From contig CABVDE010000001.1 in assembly GCA_902496945.1 (NCBI GenBank), forward strand, positions 1 through 64,000: a stretch of 64,000 nucleotides of DNA, read 5' to 3'. A model generated the notes under the pieces. It did no database searches and had not been told where the DNA came from. It was given only the letters and a program-made list of their open reading frames with translations. Shown here in pieces: positions 8,650 through 18,236 of this stretch; within the stretch, counting starts at the first letter, position 1; each line of letters opens with the position of its first letter. The translations under genes were made by a program, and so were the position numbers. The stretch is from an uncultured Collinsella sp. GTDB lineage: Bacteria; Actinomycetota; Coriobacteriia; Coriobacteriales; Coriobacteriaceae.

Positions 8650-9791
8650 CGAGCGTCATCTCCTTGCTGTTTGGGAATGGTGGCAAACACGCGCCAGCCG
8701 GGGGCGCTGGCACGCGGCCCCGCCGTAAAGGTCCCGCCAAGCGCCTCTACGCGCTCGCGCATGGAGCCGAGTCCCATGCCTTCTGCGGCGTTGCGGCCGC
8801 TCGCCGGGGTCGCGTCCGTGCCATCATCGGTAATTATGAGCTGGTAAAACGACGGATGTTCCATGCATCGCACGGTGACCGCTTGGGCGTGCGCGTGGTG
8901 CATGGTGTTGGAGAGCGCCTCGCGCAGGACCGCCGCAAAGCAGTTGGCGACGTTGGCGGGCGCATGCTCGGCCAAAACCTCGAGCTCAATCTGTGGACCG
9001 CTGTCCGAGCGCGTACCTTCGACGATGCGCTCGAGCTGCACGGAGAGACTGGCTGCGTTGTCGTTGAGCGCGTGGACGCTGGCGCGCACGAGTTGGAGCG
9101 CCTCGTCAACGGTGTGTTTGACGTCGGCGAAATCGGCGGCGACGCCGGGCTCGTTGGCGTGGACCACGCGCAGGGCTTCGGTTTGCAGTGAAGTGCGCGT
9201 GAGCTGGTGGCCCACGTTGTCGTGGATCTCGCGCGCGATGCGGGCGCGTTCGGCGAGCGTCGCGAGTTCGACTTCGTAGTCCTGGCGGTCGGCGAGGTCG
9301 CGGTTGCGTGCCTCGAGTGCCAGGGCGCGTTCTTGCAGCTTGTCGCGGGTGCGGCGCATGCGCTCCTGCTCGCGTTCCAGCTGTGTGGTACGTAGCGACA
9401 GTAGGGTGGCGGCGACTGAAAGGATGGCGGCCAGCAACAGCGCGCGGGCGGGAAGCATGCCAGTGCGGAAATCCGCAGCGAGTACGAAGGCAAAAATGGT
9501 GGCCACACCCAGCGCAGGCCAGACACGCTCACGTCGCACGCGTCGCGCGATGTCATAGAAGGCGAGGGGCGCAAACGGCATAAAAGACGGCACAAAGACG
9601 GCCACGATGACGTAGGCGTAGCTCGCGGCTTCGCTCGCGTGACGGGCACGTTCCCCCTGCGCGACTTCGGCCAGTGCGGCGGCAATGACGCCCAGACAAA
9701 ATGCCGCGACCAGGCGAGCATCCACAGCAAGACCCATGGCGGCTGCAATACAGCACGCCAGCACGATCGATTTGTCGAAAAGCCTGTTCAT
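8646..9791 (-). CDS. Sensor histidine kinase, HisKA_3 (DesK-like)
   Basis: 381-residue membrane sensor kinase. The N-terminal 150 residues hold about five hydrophobic segments. A coiled coil rich in Glu and Arg (TTQLEREQERMRRTRDKLQE) follows. The dimerisation/phosphotransfer helix has REIHDNVGHQLT (phospho-acceptor His), and the C-terminal HATPase domain has the N-box region REALSNTMHHAHA and the glycine-rich GMGLGSMRERVEALGG. The open frame extends upstream to 9923. I chose ATG at 9791 because MNRLFDKSIVLACCIAA begins the first membrane segment, and the upstream extension is Gly/Ala/Arg-rich and looks untranslated. It is co-transcribed with the response regulator. Confidence 0.9.
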   Translation of the reverse strand: MNRLFDKSIVLACCIAAAMGLAVDARLVAAFCLGVIAAALAEVAQGERARHASEAASYAYVIVAVFVPSFMPFAPLAFYDIARRVRRERVWPALGVATIFAFVLAADFRTGMLPARALLLAAILSVAATLLSLRTTQLEREQERMRRTRDKLQERALALEARNRDLADRQDYEVELATLAERARIAREIHDNVGHQLTRTSLQTEALRVVHANEPGVAADFADVKHTVDEALQLVRASVHALNDNAASLSVQLERIVEGTRSDSGPQIELEVLAEHAPANVANCFAAVLREALSNTMHHAHAQAVTVRCMEHPSFYQLIITDDGTDATPASGRNAAEGMGLGSMRERVEALGGTFTAGPRASAPGWRVFATIPKQQGDDAR

Positions 9792-9958
9792 ACGGGTATT
9801 GTACGCGAAGCCGCGCGTGGTGGAGGCGCCGCCCGGGGCAACCGTGACATTCCTCCCGCCCGCCCCCGCCGCACTTGTGACAAAGCTCACTGGTGCGCGC
9901 CGCCCGCTCCTGCGATGATGCAATCGTACCGGGCCGCAAGCAACAGAAGGGCCGCCTC

Positions 9959-10897
9959 ATGACAGACATCGTCCACGTCGAAAATCTCGTCAAGCGCTAT
10001 GACGATCTTATCGCGCTCGACCACTTTAACCTGAGCATCGCCCCCGGCGAGATCTTTGGCTTGCTCGGCCCCAACGGCTCGGGCAAGACCACGTCAATTA
10101 ACTGCATCCTGCAGCTGCTCGCCTACGACAAGGGCGCCATCGAGCTGTTCGGCGCGCCCATGACGCCCGCCCGCTACGACCTCAAGCGACGCATCGGTGT
10201 GGTGCCGCAGCAGGTGGCGGTGTTCGACGAGCTCACCGTGCGCGAGAACATCGACTATTTCTGCAGTCTCTACGTCAGCGATCGCAAACGCCGCCGCGCG
10301 CTGGTCGACGACGCCATCGACTTTGTCGGGTTGGGCGACTTTGCCAAGTTCCGCCCCGGCAAGCTCTCGGGTGGCTTGGCGCGACGTCTGAACATTGCCT
10401 GCGGTATCGCGCACAAGCCCGAGCTCATCTTCTTTGACGAGCCCACGGTGGCGGTCGATCCACAGAGCCGCAACGCCATCCTGGAGGGCATCTGCCGCCT
10501 GCGCGACGAGGGCGCCACGGTGGTGTATACCAGCCATTATATGGAGGAAGTCGAGCAGATCTGCAGCCGCATCATGATCATGGACGGTGGCCGCGTGCTG
10601 GCGCAGGGCACCAACGATGAGCTCAAGCGCATGATTCAGATGGGCGAGAAGATCGTGATCGAGGTCGGCGAGGTGTCGAGCGCGGCGCTCGCCGCCGTCG
10701 CGAGCCTGCCGCATGTCCTGGACCTGTCGGCGACGGCGGGCCAGCTCACGTTTTCGTGTGAAGCGAGCCCGCACAACCTGACGGACATTCTCGATGCGCT
10801 GCGCTCGCATGACGTGGCGCTCGGCCGCATCTACTCCGAGCCGCCGACCCTCAATGACGTGTTCCTCGAGATCACCGGCCGCGAGCTGCGTGACTAG
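9959..10897 (+). CDS. ABC transporter ATP-binding protein (ABC-2 exporter)
   Basis: 312-residue ATPase of an export-type ABC transporter. Walker A is GLLGPNGSGKTTS, the signature is LSGGLARRLN, Walker B is LIFFDEPTVAVDP, and the H-loop lies in VVYTSHYMEEVEQ. After the ATPase core there is a roughly 90-residue C-terminal domain, as in DrrA/NatA-like exporters. The start ATG follows AGAAGGGCCGCCTC. It heads a rightward operon with two permeases and is divergent from the two-component system. Such modules often export antimicrobial peptides, lipids or drugs; the substrate cannot be read from the sequence. Confidence 0.93.
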   Translation: MTDIVHVENLVKRYDDLIALDHFNLSIAPGEIFGLLGPNGSGKTTSINCILQLLAYDKGAIELFGAPMTPARYDLKRRIGVVPQQVAVFDELTVRENIDYFCSLYVSDRKRRRALVDDAIDFVGLGDFAKFRPGKLSGGLARRLNIACGIAHKPELIFFDEPTVAVDPQSRNAILEGICRLRDEGATVVYTSHYMEEVEQICSRIMIMDGGRVLAQGTNDELKRMIQMGEKIVIEVGEVSSAALAAVASLPHVLDLSATAGQLTFSCEASPHNLTDILDALRSHDVALGRIYSEPPTLNDVFLEITGRELRD

Positions 10898-10907
10898 GGG
10901 GGCGGCC

Positions 10908-12095
10908 ATGTTCAACACCATCATCATCACGCTCAAGACGCTGTTGCGTCGGCCGAGCACCTGGGTTTGGGGCGCGGTCTTTCCCGTTGCACTTTCCACG
11001 ATGTTCATGTTTATGTTTGCGAACCTGAGCTCCGACGGCAAGGTCGACCCGGTGCCGGTGGCCATCGTGGCTGACGAAGCCTGGGACGCGTCGACCTTTA
11101 AGGATGTGGCGACGTCGCTTGCCAAGGAGGGCGACGATCAGCTGCTCGAGATTCACGAGTGCGATGACGCGGCTGCTGCGAACCGCGCGCTCAAGGCCGG
11201 CGAGGTCGCGGGCATCTATACGGTTGATGCCGCGGGCACGCCCAGGCTCACGCTGCTATCGAGTTGCGACAGCTCGCGCGCCTCGTCGGTGCTTACCGAC
11301 CGCAGCATCCTTGAAACGGTAGCAAGCTCGTATACGCAAAATGCCGAGCTCATGTCCCAGATTGCCCAGGACAACCCGGCGGCGCTCGCCGATCCGGCGG
11401 CGGTTGCGCGCGCCCTGTCGCTCGAGGGCGGAACCCGCCGCGTGAGCCTGACTCGTGCCACGCCTGATGGCACGGTCATCTACTATTACGCGCTTTTTGG
11501 CCTGGTCGCGATGATGTCTGCCGAGTTTGCCGCCTTGAGCGTCGTCGATTTGCAGCCTAATCTGTCGGGCCTTGGCGCGCGCCGCTGCGTGGGCGGTCTT
11601 TCCAAGACGGCGTCGCTGGCCGGCATTTTTGTCGGCTCGTGGCTGGTTTCCTTTGCATCGATGGCGGTTGCGATCGGCTACGTGCGCCTGGTTGTGGGCG
11701 TCGACTTTGGCGGGCGCGAGGGGTTGTGCCTGCTGGGCGGGGCTGCATCCGCGCTTGCCGCCACGGGCCTGGGGCTCTTTGTGGGCACGCTGCCCGTTAA
11801 GGGCGGCAAGGCGTCCAAGTCGGGCATTCTCACGGGCTTCGCCACCACGTGCGCCCTGTTCGCCGGCCTTTACGGCGAGCCGGCGATGGCGCTTGCCGAC
11901 GACGTCGCCCGCGCCTGTCCGGCCGAGTGCTGGCTCAATCCCGTCAAGCTCATCTGCGACATGTTCAACCGCCTGTATTTCTTTGAGGACCTGGGTCCCT
12001 TCGCCGTTCGCGCGGGCGCGCTGGTCCTGATGGCCCTGGTGTTTGTCGCCGCAGCCACGCTGATCTTTGGAAGGAGCCGCTATGAGCACCTTTAA
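10908..12095 (+). CDS. ABC-2 type permease, first subunit
   Basis: 395-residue integral membrane protein. There is one N-terminal transmembrane segment (VWGAVFPVALSTMFMFMFA), then an extracytoplasmic region of about 170 residues, then about five membrane segments in the C-terminal half. This is the ABC2_membrane_3 layout of exporters. GGGGGGCGGCC precedes the ATG, 10 nt after the ATPase stop. The 3' end overlaps the next permease by 14 nt, so the two subunits probably form a heterodimer. Confidence 0.88.
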   Translation: MFNTIIITLKTLLRRPSTWVWGAVFPVALSTMFMFMFANLSSDGKVDPVPVAIVADEAWDASTFKDVATSLAKEGDDQLLEIHECDDAAAANRALKAGEVAGIYTVDAAGTPRLTLLSSCDSSRASSVLTDRSILETVASSYTQNAELMSQIAQDNPAALADPAAVARALSLEGGTRRVSLTRATPDGTVIYYYALFGLVAMMSAEFAALSVVDLQPNLSGLGARRCVGGLSKTASLAGIFVGSWLVSFASMAVAIGYVRLVVGVDFGGREGLCLLGGAASALAATGLGLFVGTLPVKGGKASKSGILTGFATTCALFAGLYGEPAMALADDVARACPAECWLNPVKLICDMFNRLYFFEDLGPFAVRAGALVLMALVFVAAATLIFGRSRYEHL

Positions 12096-13287
12096 GACCG
12101 CGCTTCGCATGGCGCTGGCACACCCGTTCTACCTGCTCATCTACACGGTGTTCATCTCGCTCATGGGCGTGTTTATCGCGGCATCGGTGAGCTGGAATTC
12201 GTCGCAGCTCACCGAGTACAAGCCTTACGACGCTAACGTGATCGTGGTCGACCGCGACGACAGCGACCTTTCGCGTGCGCTTGCCAAGCATCTGGGTTCG
12301 CGTTTTGAGCTGATCACGGGCATCGGCGACGATACGTACGATCTTGCGGACGCGCTCTCCAAGAGCAGCAGCGCCAAGGGCAGCGCCGACTGCGTGTTCT
12401 TTATCCCGGAGGGGTTCGAGGACGATCTTGTTGCGGCCGCCCGTGCGGGGGAGGCCCTGCCCAAGCTCGACGTGACCTACGGTTCCGGCACCATGGCGGC
12501 GGCGCTTTCGTCTGCCGAGGCCTCGCGCTGGATCTCGCTTGCGGGCGCTGCGGCGGCGCTTGAGCCCGCTGCCTCTAACGGCGACGTTGCCAAGGCCGCC
12601 GAGCACGCCGCCGCAAAGCGCGCGGAGGTCCAGGTCGAGCAGGTAAAGGTCGACTCGACTGCCGCCGCCACGCTCGAGTCGTACTTCAACTTTGGCGCGT
12701 ACGCGATTATCTCGTCGGTCATCGTATCGGTGGGACTGGTGTTCTCGGGTATGAACGAGCCCGAGCGCGTGCGCCGCATGGATGCGGGCCCGGTCTCCGA
12801 GCGCCAGCGCTCGCTTGCCGTGTTCGCGGCCGCCGCCGTGCTCACCGTCAGCATTTGGCTTGTGTCGAGCATGATGGGCGTCGTGGGCTTTTCCGGCGCG
12901 GTTGCCGAGATCGGTGTGGGCCGCGTGTGCCTGGCGCTGGCGGCGACGTTTGCCCTAGCGTGCACGCCGCTGGCCGTTGGCTTTACGCTGTCGAGCCTGG
13001 GCGCGCGCGAGGAGCTGCTCAACGGCGTGGGCAACCTGCTTGGCATGCTCATGACGTTTTTGGGCGGCGCCTGGATGCCGCTGTCGCTCATGGGTCCGGC
13101 CGTGCAGACGGTGGCGCACTTTGTGCCGACGTATTGGGTGAACGATGCGATCAGCAAGGCGCTTGCCTCAGACCTGACGTCTGCTGCGCTGGGCGACATC
13201 GCCTGCGACCTGGGCGTCACGGTGCTCTTCGCCGCCGCCATCGCCGCCGTAGGCCTGGCCCTCACCCACAGCAAAGCCCGAGCCTAG
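12082..13287 (+). CDS. ABC-2 type permease, second subunit
   Basis: 401-residue permease with the same plan as its neighbour: one N-terminal membrane helix (FYLLIYTVFISLMGVFIAA), a large outside loop rich in Ala and Glu, and five or so C-terminal helices. The ribosome site GGAAGGAGCC lies inside the end of the preceding gene. It ends the exporter operon. A palindromic repeat region, rather than a classical terminator, follows. Confidence 0.88.
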   Translation: MSTFKTALRMALAHPFYLLIYTVFISLMGVFIAASVSWNSSQLTEYKPYDANVIVVDRDDSDLSRALAKHLGSRFELITGIGDDTYDLADALSKSSSAKGSADCVFFIPEGFEDDLVAAARAGEALPKLDVTYGSGTMAAALSSAEASRWISLAGAAAALEPAASNGDVAKAAEHAAAKRAEVQVEQVKVDSTAAATLESYFNFGAYAIISSVIVSVGLVFSGMNEPERVRRMDAGPVSERQRSLAVFAAAAVLTVSIWLVSSMMGVVGFSGAVAEIGVGRVCLALAATFALACTPLAVGFTLSSLGAREELLNGVGNLLGMLMTFLGGAWMPLSLMGPAVQTVAHFVPTYWVNDAISKALASDLTSAALGDIACDLGVTVLFAAAIAAVGLALTHSKARA

Positions 13288-13300
13288 CCATCGGGCACTC

Positions 13301-13420
13301 ATTGGGGACAGACTTAAACGACCAAGAGTGGTCATTGGGGACAGACTTAAACGACTAGTCATTGGGGACGGTCTTTGCCGATCGGCCGTCTTGCCGGTCG
13401 GGTTGGCAAGGACTGTCCCC
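13301..13420. repeat. GGGGAC palindrome cluster
   Basis: The word ATTGGGGACAGACTTAAACG occurs twice (13301, about 13334), and a third ATTGGGGAC begins at 13361. That last copy forms a hairpin whose arms 13364-13379 and 13405-13420 pair with two mismatches. Related hairpins lie at 42484-42527 and 45379-45422. Confidence 0.7.
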
Positions 13421-13532
13421 AACTGCCGGCAGGAAACACCCAACGACTGGCCGCCGCGCTTGACTTCGACCCTACTTCAGCGGGTACCATCTCCTATGTC
13501 TGTAACGCCATATAGACCGAGGGGATAGATCT

Positions 13533-14738
13533 ATGACCGCAACCGCGCCCGCAGCACCCGCCAAGGTGTACTTTACCAACCTGCGCACGCATGCTCGCGA
13601 GAGCCAGCTCGACAAGCTCAAGCGCCTCATCCGTCGCGCCGGTATTGAGCAGATCGACTTTGAGAACAAGTTCGTCGCCATCAAGATTCACTTTGGCGAG
13701 CTGGGCAACCTGAGCTTTCTGCGCCCCAACTACGCCCGCGCCGTCGCAGACGTCGTGAAGGAGCTGGGCGGCAAGCCCTTCCTCACCGACTGCAACACGC
13801 TCTACGTCGGTAGCCGCAAAAACGCGCTCGAGCACATCGACACCGCCTACCAGAACGGCTTTACCCCGTATGCCACGGGCTGCCAGATTATTATCGCCGA
13901 CGGCCTCAAGGGCACCGACGAGGCGCTCGTTCCGGTCGAGGGCGGCGAGTACGTGCACGAGGCCAAGATCGGCCAGGCGCTCATGGATGCCGACATTGTG
14001 ATCAGCCTCACCCACTTTAAGGGCCATGAGCAGGCCGGCTTTGGCGGCGCCATGAAGAACCTGGGTATGGGTGGTGGCAGCCGCGCCGGCAAGATGGAGC
14101 AACACGCCGCCGGCAAGCCGAGCGTCGATACCACCAACTGCGTGGGTTGCCGTGCCTGCGAGAAGATTTGCGCGCACAACGCCATCACGTTTGACGGCAC
14201 GCGCGAGCGCGAGCTTGCCAACGGCAGCACCCGCACGGTTCACGTCGCCGCCATCGACCACGATCGCTGCGTGGGCTGCGGACGCTGCATTGCGGCGTGC
14301 AACCAGGATTGCATCAAGCCCGACTATGACGCCGCGGCCGATGTGCTCAACTACAAGATCGCCGAGTACACCAAGGCCATCGTCGACGGCCGCCCGAGCT
14401 TCCATATTTCGCTCGCTATGGATATCAGCCCCAACTGCGACTGCCACCCCGAAAACGACACGCCCATCGTCAACGACATCGGCATGTTCGCGAGCTTCGA
14501 CCCGGTCGCCATCGACCAGGCTTGCGCCGATGCCGTTATGGCATCCGAGCCGCTGCCCAACACCGAGCTCACCGACAGCGCCGCCAAGATGGAGCATAAC
14601 CACGAACATCTGGAGGGCGAGCAGGCCAAGGACCCCTTCTGCATCACGCATCCCGACACCGATTGGCGCTCCTGCATCGCGCACGCCGAGAAGATCGGCC
14701 TGGGTACGAGCAAGTACGAGCTCATTGAGGTCAAGTAG
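13533..14738 (+). CDS. DUF362 domain protein with two 4Fe-4S clusters
   Basis: 401-residue protein with an N-terminal DUF362 region (about 10-190) and an inserted two-cluster ferredoxin domain (about 200-255): CVGCRACEKICA and CVGCGRCIAACNQDC. The C-terminal DUF362 part contains CDCHPEND and the DPVAIDQAC motif typical of the family. DUF362 proteins are cytoplasmic, often found in anaerobes and thought to take part in electron transfer; the exact reaction is unknown. Start ATG 13533 follows GAGGGGATAGATCT. It stands alone and is followed by a terminator. Confidence 0.9.
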   Translation: MTATAPAAPAKVYFTNLRTHARESQLDKLKRLIRRAGIEQIDFENKFVAIKIHFGELGNLSFLRPNYARAVADVVKELGGKPFLTDCNTLYVGSRKNALEHIDTAYQNGFTPYATGCQIIIADGLKGTDEALVPVEGGEYVHEAKIGQALMDADIVISLTHFKGHEQAGFGGAMKNLGMGGGSRAGKMEQHAAGKPSVDTTNCVGCRACEKICAHNAITFDGTRERELANGSTRTVHVAAIDHDRCVGCGRCIAACNQDCIKPDYDAAADVLNYKIAEYTKAIVDGRPSFHISLAMDISPNCDCHPENDTPIVNDIGMFASFDPVAIDQACADAVMASEPLPNTELTDSAAKMEHNHEHLEGEQAKDPFCITHPDTDWRSCIAHAEKIGLGTSKYELIEVK

Positions 14739-14788
14739 CGCCTAGCTATTGGACAAATTACGCAATTTTGTTGCGTAACGCAAGCGAA

Positions 14789-14824
14789 TACCGCCTGCGA
14801 GCACAGCGCTCACGGGCGGTTTTT
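14789..14824 (+). terminator. Terminator after DUF362 gene
   Basis: Stem ACCGCCTGCGAG-CACAGCG-CTCACGGGCGGT followed by TTTTTC, about 50 nt after the stop codon. Confidence 0.6.
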
Positions 14825-14953
14825 CGGAAGTATGCGGCAAATTTCGAGACCGTCGAGCACACGGCGTTTTTTGGCAACAAAACCCCTGATAAATTGTTGG
14901 TAAAACTGCGGTCTGGTCGACAAGTTCAGAATTTGCCGCATACTTCCGAAAAA
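14820..14953. repeat. Inverted-repeat element between DUF362 and hlyIII
   Basis: Perfect 24-nt arms at 14820-14843 and 14930-14953 (core CGGAAGTATGCGGCAAATT) enclose about 86 nt. The interval 14739-15122 contains no gene apart from this element and the preceding terminator. Confidence 0.75.
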
Positions 14954-15122
14954 TGACCTCCAACCGACGCGTTCAACGGCGTAATTCCGTGGATGTTCGC
15001 CGTTGATGCGTCAACAAGCAAAGAATGGGTAAACAAGAGGTCACGTATAGTGCAAATTTCGCACGTACCCAGACGCTTTGATATAGTGTTGAGAACTATT
15101 TACGTTGGAGGATGTAACCGGC

Positions 15123-15806
15123 ATGTCCGATTCGAGCGACAGTTCCAAGCCGCGACCTAAGGCCGCGGCCGTTCCGCACTACACGGTGGGCGAGGAGATC
15201 ATGAACTCCGTCACCCATGGTGTCGGCTGCCTGCTGGGCATCGCGGCGCTCGTGCTTCTGATTGTGTTCGCCGCCCTGCGCGGCGGCGGCCCGACGCATA
15301 TGGCCGCTGCGATTGTCTACGGCGTCAGCATCATCCTCGAGTACCTGGCCTCCACGCTCTATCATGCGATTCAGCCCGAGCGCGCCAAGCGCGTTTTCCG
15401 CATCATCGACCACAGCTGTATCTACCTGCTCATTGCGGGCAGCTACACGCCGTTTTGCCTTATTACGCTCGCAAACGATGGCGGCGCTGCGCTGTTCTTT
15501 GCCGTGTGGGCCATCGCCATTATCGGTATTGCCCTCGAGTGCTTTTTGCGTGAGCGTCAGCCGCATTGGGTAAGCGGTCTGGTCTATCTGCTGATGGGTT
15601 GGCTCGTCATCTTTAAGCTGCCCGAGCTCGTGTCGCTGCTCAATCCCGTCGCGCTTGCCTTGCTCGCCGTCGGTGGCGTGTGTTACACCGTGGGCGTGCC
15701 GTTCTACATCGCCAAAAACGTGCGTTACCTCCACAGCGTGTTCCACCTGTGGGTACTCGCCGGCAGTATCTTCCAGTTCATGGCGGTGATCCTCTTCGTA
15801 ATCTAG
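15123..15806 (+). CDS. Haemolysin III (HlyIII/PAQR) family membrane protein
   Basis: 227-residue protein with seven predicted membrane helices. Family motifs are present: SVTHGVG before helix 1, STLYHA, the IDHSCIYLLIAGSYTPF region, and HSVFHLWVLAGSIFQF in the last part. These His, Asp and Ser residues form the zinc site of PAQR/HlyIII proteins. I chose ATG 15123 rather than TTG 15105 because TTGGAGG at 15105-15111 is better read as the ribosome-binding site. The cellular role is uncertain; some homologues affect membrane properties. Confidence 0.88.
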   Translation: MSDSSDSSKPRPKAAAVPHYTVGEEIMNSVTHGVGCLLGIAALVLLIVFAALRGGGPTHMAAAIVYGVSIILEYLASTLYHAIQPERAKRVFRIIDHSCIYLLIAGSYTPFCLITLANDGGAALFFAVWAIAIIGIALECFLRERQPHWVSGLVYLLMGWLVIFKLPELVSLLNPVALALLAVGGVCYTVGVPFYIAKNVRYLHSVFHLWVLAGSIFQFMAVILFVI

Positions 15807-15919
15807 CGATCGCGCCTGTGCCCGCGGACCCATCCAGGCAGCTGCTGGACGCAACTGCCCTATCCGCCGTCTACGTCTCCTGCCAACGTCCCGAATCTTG
15901 GAGGTTCGAGAAACTCCCG

Positions 15920-17293
15920 ATGGACATAACCATCTCCCTTATTACCACGCTCGTCCTGACGCTTGTCAACGGCTACTTCTCCATGTCCGAGATGGCGCTC
16001 ACCACAGCCAAGCGCACCGTGCTGGAGCGCGAGGCCGAGGAGGGCGACAAGCGCGCCGAGCGCGCCGTCCAGCTCGCCGCCGACTCCGACCAGCTGCTCG
16101 CCACCATCCAGGTCGCCATCACACTCGTGGGCTTCGCCTCGTCCGCCGTCGCCTCGACGAGCCTGTCCGACCCGCTTGCCACGTTGCTCATGAGCTTTGG
16201 CATCGCGCCGCTCTCCGCCATCGCACGCGGCCTGGCGCCGGTTATCATCACCGTCGCGGTCGCCTTTGTGTCCATTGTGATCGGCGAGCTCGTCCCCAAG
16301 CGCATCGGCCTGGCCAATGCCGAGGGCGTGTCCAAGCAGGTCGTGGGCCCGCTTTCCGTGTTCCAAAAGATCGCCCGTCCGCTCGTGTGGCTGACTGGCG
16401 CTTGCTCCGATGGTCTGGCCCGCATCCTGCGCATCAAGAGCGCCGACGATCGCCAAAACGTTTCGGAGGAAGAGATTAAGTACATGGTCTCGGAGCAGGA
16501 CGACCTGCTCGACGAGGAAAAGCGTATGATCCACGAGATCTTCGACCTGGGCGATACCGTTGCCCGCGAGGTCATGGTGCCGCGCGTGGACACCACCATG
16601 TGCGAGGACGACGAGACGGTCGCCGACGTGCTGTCCACTATGCGCCAGACCGGCTTTAGCCGCATCCCCGTCTATCACGAGGACCCCGACAGCGTGGCGG
16701 GCATCGCGCACATCAAGGACCTGATTCAGCCCGCGCTCGACGGCAAGGGCGGCCAGCCCATCGCCGGCTTTTTGCGCGACGCCGCCTTTGTGCCCGACAC
16801 CAAGGACATCCTGCCGCTGCTGTCCGAGATGCAGACTTCGCACGACCAGATCGTGGTGGTCGTGGACGAGTACGGCGGCACGGCCGGCATCATCACCATC
16901 GAAGATATCGTCGAGGAGATCGTCGGCGAGATCGAGGACGAGTTCGACCCCGACAACAAGTACCTCACGCGCCTTTCGCGCCGTGAGTGGCTCGTCGATG
17001 GGCGTTTTTCGTGCGATGACGCGATTGAGCTTGGTTGGCCGCTCGAGGAAAGCGATGATTATGAGACCATCGCCGGTTGGATTTTGGAACTTTGCGACTC
17101 GGTGCCCGACATCGGAGAGGTGTTTGAGGTTGCAGGGTACAAGTTCAAGGTGCAGTCGATGCGTGGCCAGCGCATCTCGCTTATTCGCGTGATCGCTCCG
17201 GCCGAAACCGATAAGAAGGATTCCGAGTCCTCGGCAGAGAAGCCGGCGGCGTCGGGTGCGGGCTCTGCGGGTTCGCACGATGGCGACGAGTAG
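15920..17293 (+). CDS. CNNM/CorC-type membrane protein with CBS domains
   Basis: 457-residue haemolysin-C-like protein. The DUF21/CNNM membrane domain (about 1-190) is followed by two CBS domains (about 205-325, with MVPRVDT and AGIAHIKDL) and a CorC_HlyC domain at about 350-430. VVDEYGGTAGIITIEDIVEEIVGEIEDE marks the second CBS end. Homologues take part in Mg2+ or Co2+ efflux. The ORF runs upstream, but ATG 15920 starts the first membrane helix; GGAGG lies 15 nt before it, rather far. A 24-nt gap separates it from the next gene, so the two are probably one operon. Confidence 0.9.
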   Translation: MDITISLITTLVLTLVNGYFSMSEMALTTAKRTVLEREAEEGDKRAERAVQLAADSDQLLATIQVAITLVGFASSAVASTSLSDPLATLLMSFGIAPLSAIARGLAPVIITVAVAFVSIVIGELVPKRIGLANAEGVSKQVVGPLSVFQKIARPLVWLTGACSDGLARILRIKSADDRQNVSEEEIKYMVSEQDDLLDEEKRMIHEIFDLGDTVAREVMVPRVDTTMCEDDETVADVLSTMRQTGFSRIPVYHEDPDSVAGIAHIKDLIQPALDGKGGQPIAGFLRDAAFVPDTKDILPLLSEMQTSHDQIVVVVDEYGGTAGIITIEDIVEEIVGEIEDEFDPDNKYLTRLSRREWLVDGRFSCDDAIELGWPLEESDDYETIAGWILELCDSVPDIGEVFEVAGYKFKVQSMRGQRISLIRVIAPAETDKKDSESSAEKPAASGAGSAGSHDGDE

Positions 17294-17317
17294 GGCAAGG
17301 ACGAGTAGGGGAGAGTT

Positions 17318-18157
17318 ATGGCAGGCCTGTTCAACATCCTTAAGGTCACCGTCAGCGAGGACAAGATCTGCGCGCACGTGCTGGTGAACCCCGGCATGCC
17401 GCTGATGACCTCGGAGGATATCGAGGCCACGGCGCGCGTGTACTACCTGGTGCCGGCGATTGCCAAGCACCTGTGCCTGGGCGATTCGGGCCGCGAGTTC
17501 CAGGACTGCATGGGCCAGACCGAGCTTTGCCACCTGCTAGAACATGTGACGGTCGAGCTCATGAACGAGACCGGTCTTGCCGGCAGCATCTCGTGCGGTC
17601 GCACGCGCGTGAGCGAGCACGACGAGCGTGTCTTTGAGGTTGAGCTTTCGTGCCCCGACGACGCGCTGACCATTGGTGCGCTGTCTTCGGCCACCTTTAT
17701 GATGGACTGGGCCTATCTGCACGCCGACCAGCCCGCCCCCGATGTGGACGGCACGGTCGCGGGCCTGCGCAACCTGGTGCTGGGCATGCGCGCCGAGGCC
17801 GAGGGCAAGGACCCGCACGAGGCCGTCGCCGCCGCGAACGGCGAGGATGTTGCCGAGGATGCGGCTGAGGACGAGGGCGCGGCCGGGGACGAGGCTTCTG
17901 CCGATGCCGACGTTGAGCCTGCCGCCGAGTCCGTTCCCACCGAGCCCCAGGGCGTCCCTAACTTTGACGACGAGCCCCAGGTGGCAATTGATACCGAGGG
18001 CGCGGTTGCCGAGAACCACGAGGCCTCTGCGGCCGTCTTTGGCGGCGCGGCGACGGTTCCGGCAGGACCTGCGCACGAGGGCGGCCTGCCGCTCGTGGAT
18101 GGCGCTGGCGAGGACCCGGGTGCAACGGTGGCCATGCCGGCTATGCCTCAGGAGTAG
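17318..18157 (+). CDS. Orphan domain resembling cyanophycin synthetase N-terminus, acidic tail
   Basis: 279-residue protein of unknown function. The N-terminal 150 residues include CHLLEHVTVELMNETGLAG and SCGRTR, followed by VFEVELSCPDD. The pattern E-H-V-x-x-E-L, then a G-R-T-R turn, then a short strand pair resembles the N-terminal domain of cyanophycin synthetase (CphA), here without the ATP-grasp and Mur-ligase domains. Residues 165-279 are low-complexity Ala/Glu/Asp and likely disordered. Start ATG 17318 follows GGGGAGAGTT. No signal peptide or membrane helix is seen. The CphA link is by eye and uncertain. Confidence 0.6.
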   Translation: MAGLFNILKVTVSEDKICAHVLVNPGMPLMTSEDIEATARVYYLVPAIAKHLCLGDSGREFQDCMGQTELCHLLEHVTVELMNETGLAGSISCGRTRVSEHDERVFEVELSCPDDALTIGALSSATFMMDWAYLHADQPAPDVDGTVAGLRNLVLGMRAEAEGKDPHEAVAAANGEDVAEDAAEDEGAAGDEASADADVEPAAESVPTEPQGVPNFDDEPQVAIDTEGAVAENHEASAAVFGGAATVPAGPAHEGGLPLVDGAGEDPGATVAMPAMPQE

Positions 18158-18236
18158 GCCTACGCGTTTATCACCGTCACGTACCTGCGCCTTTGCCGTA
18201 CGCAGATGAGTGGAGCGGCAAGTGATGCGCTGCGGG

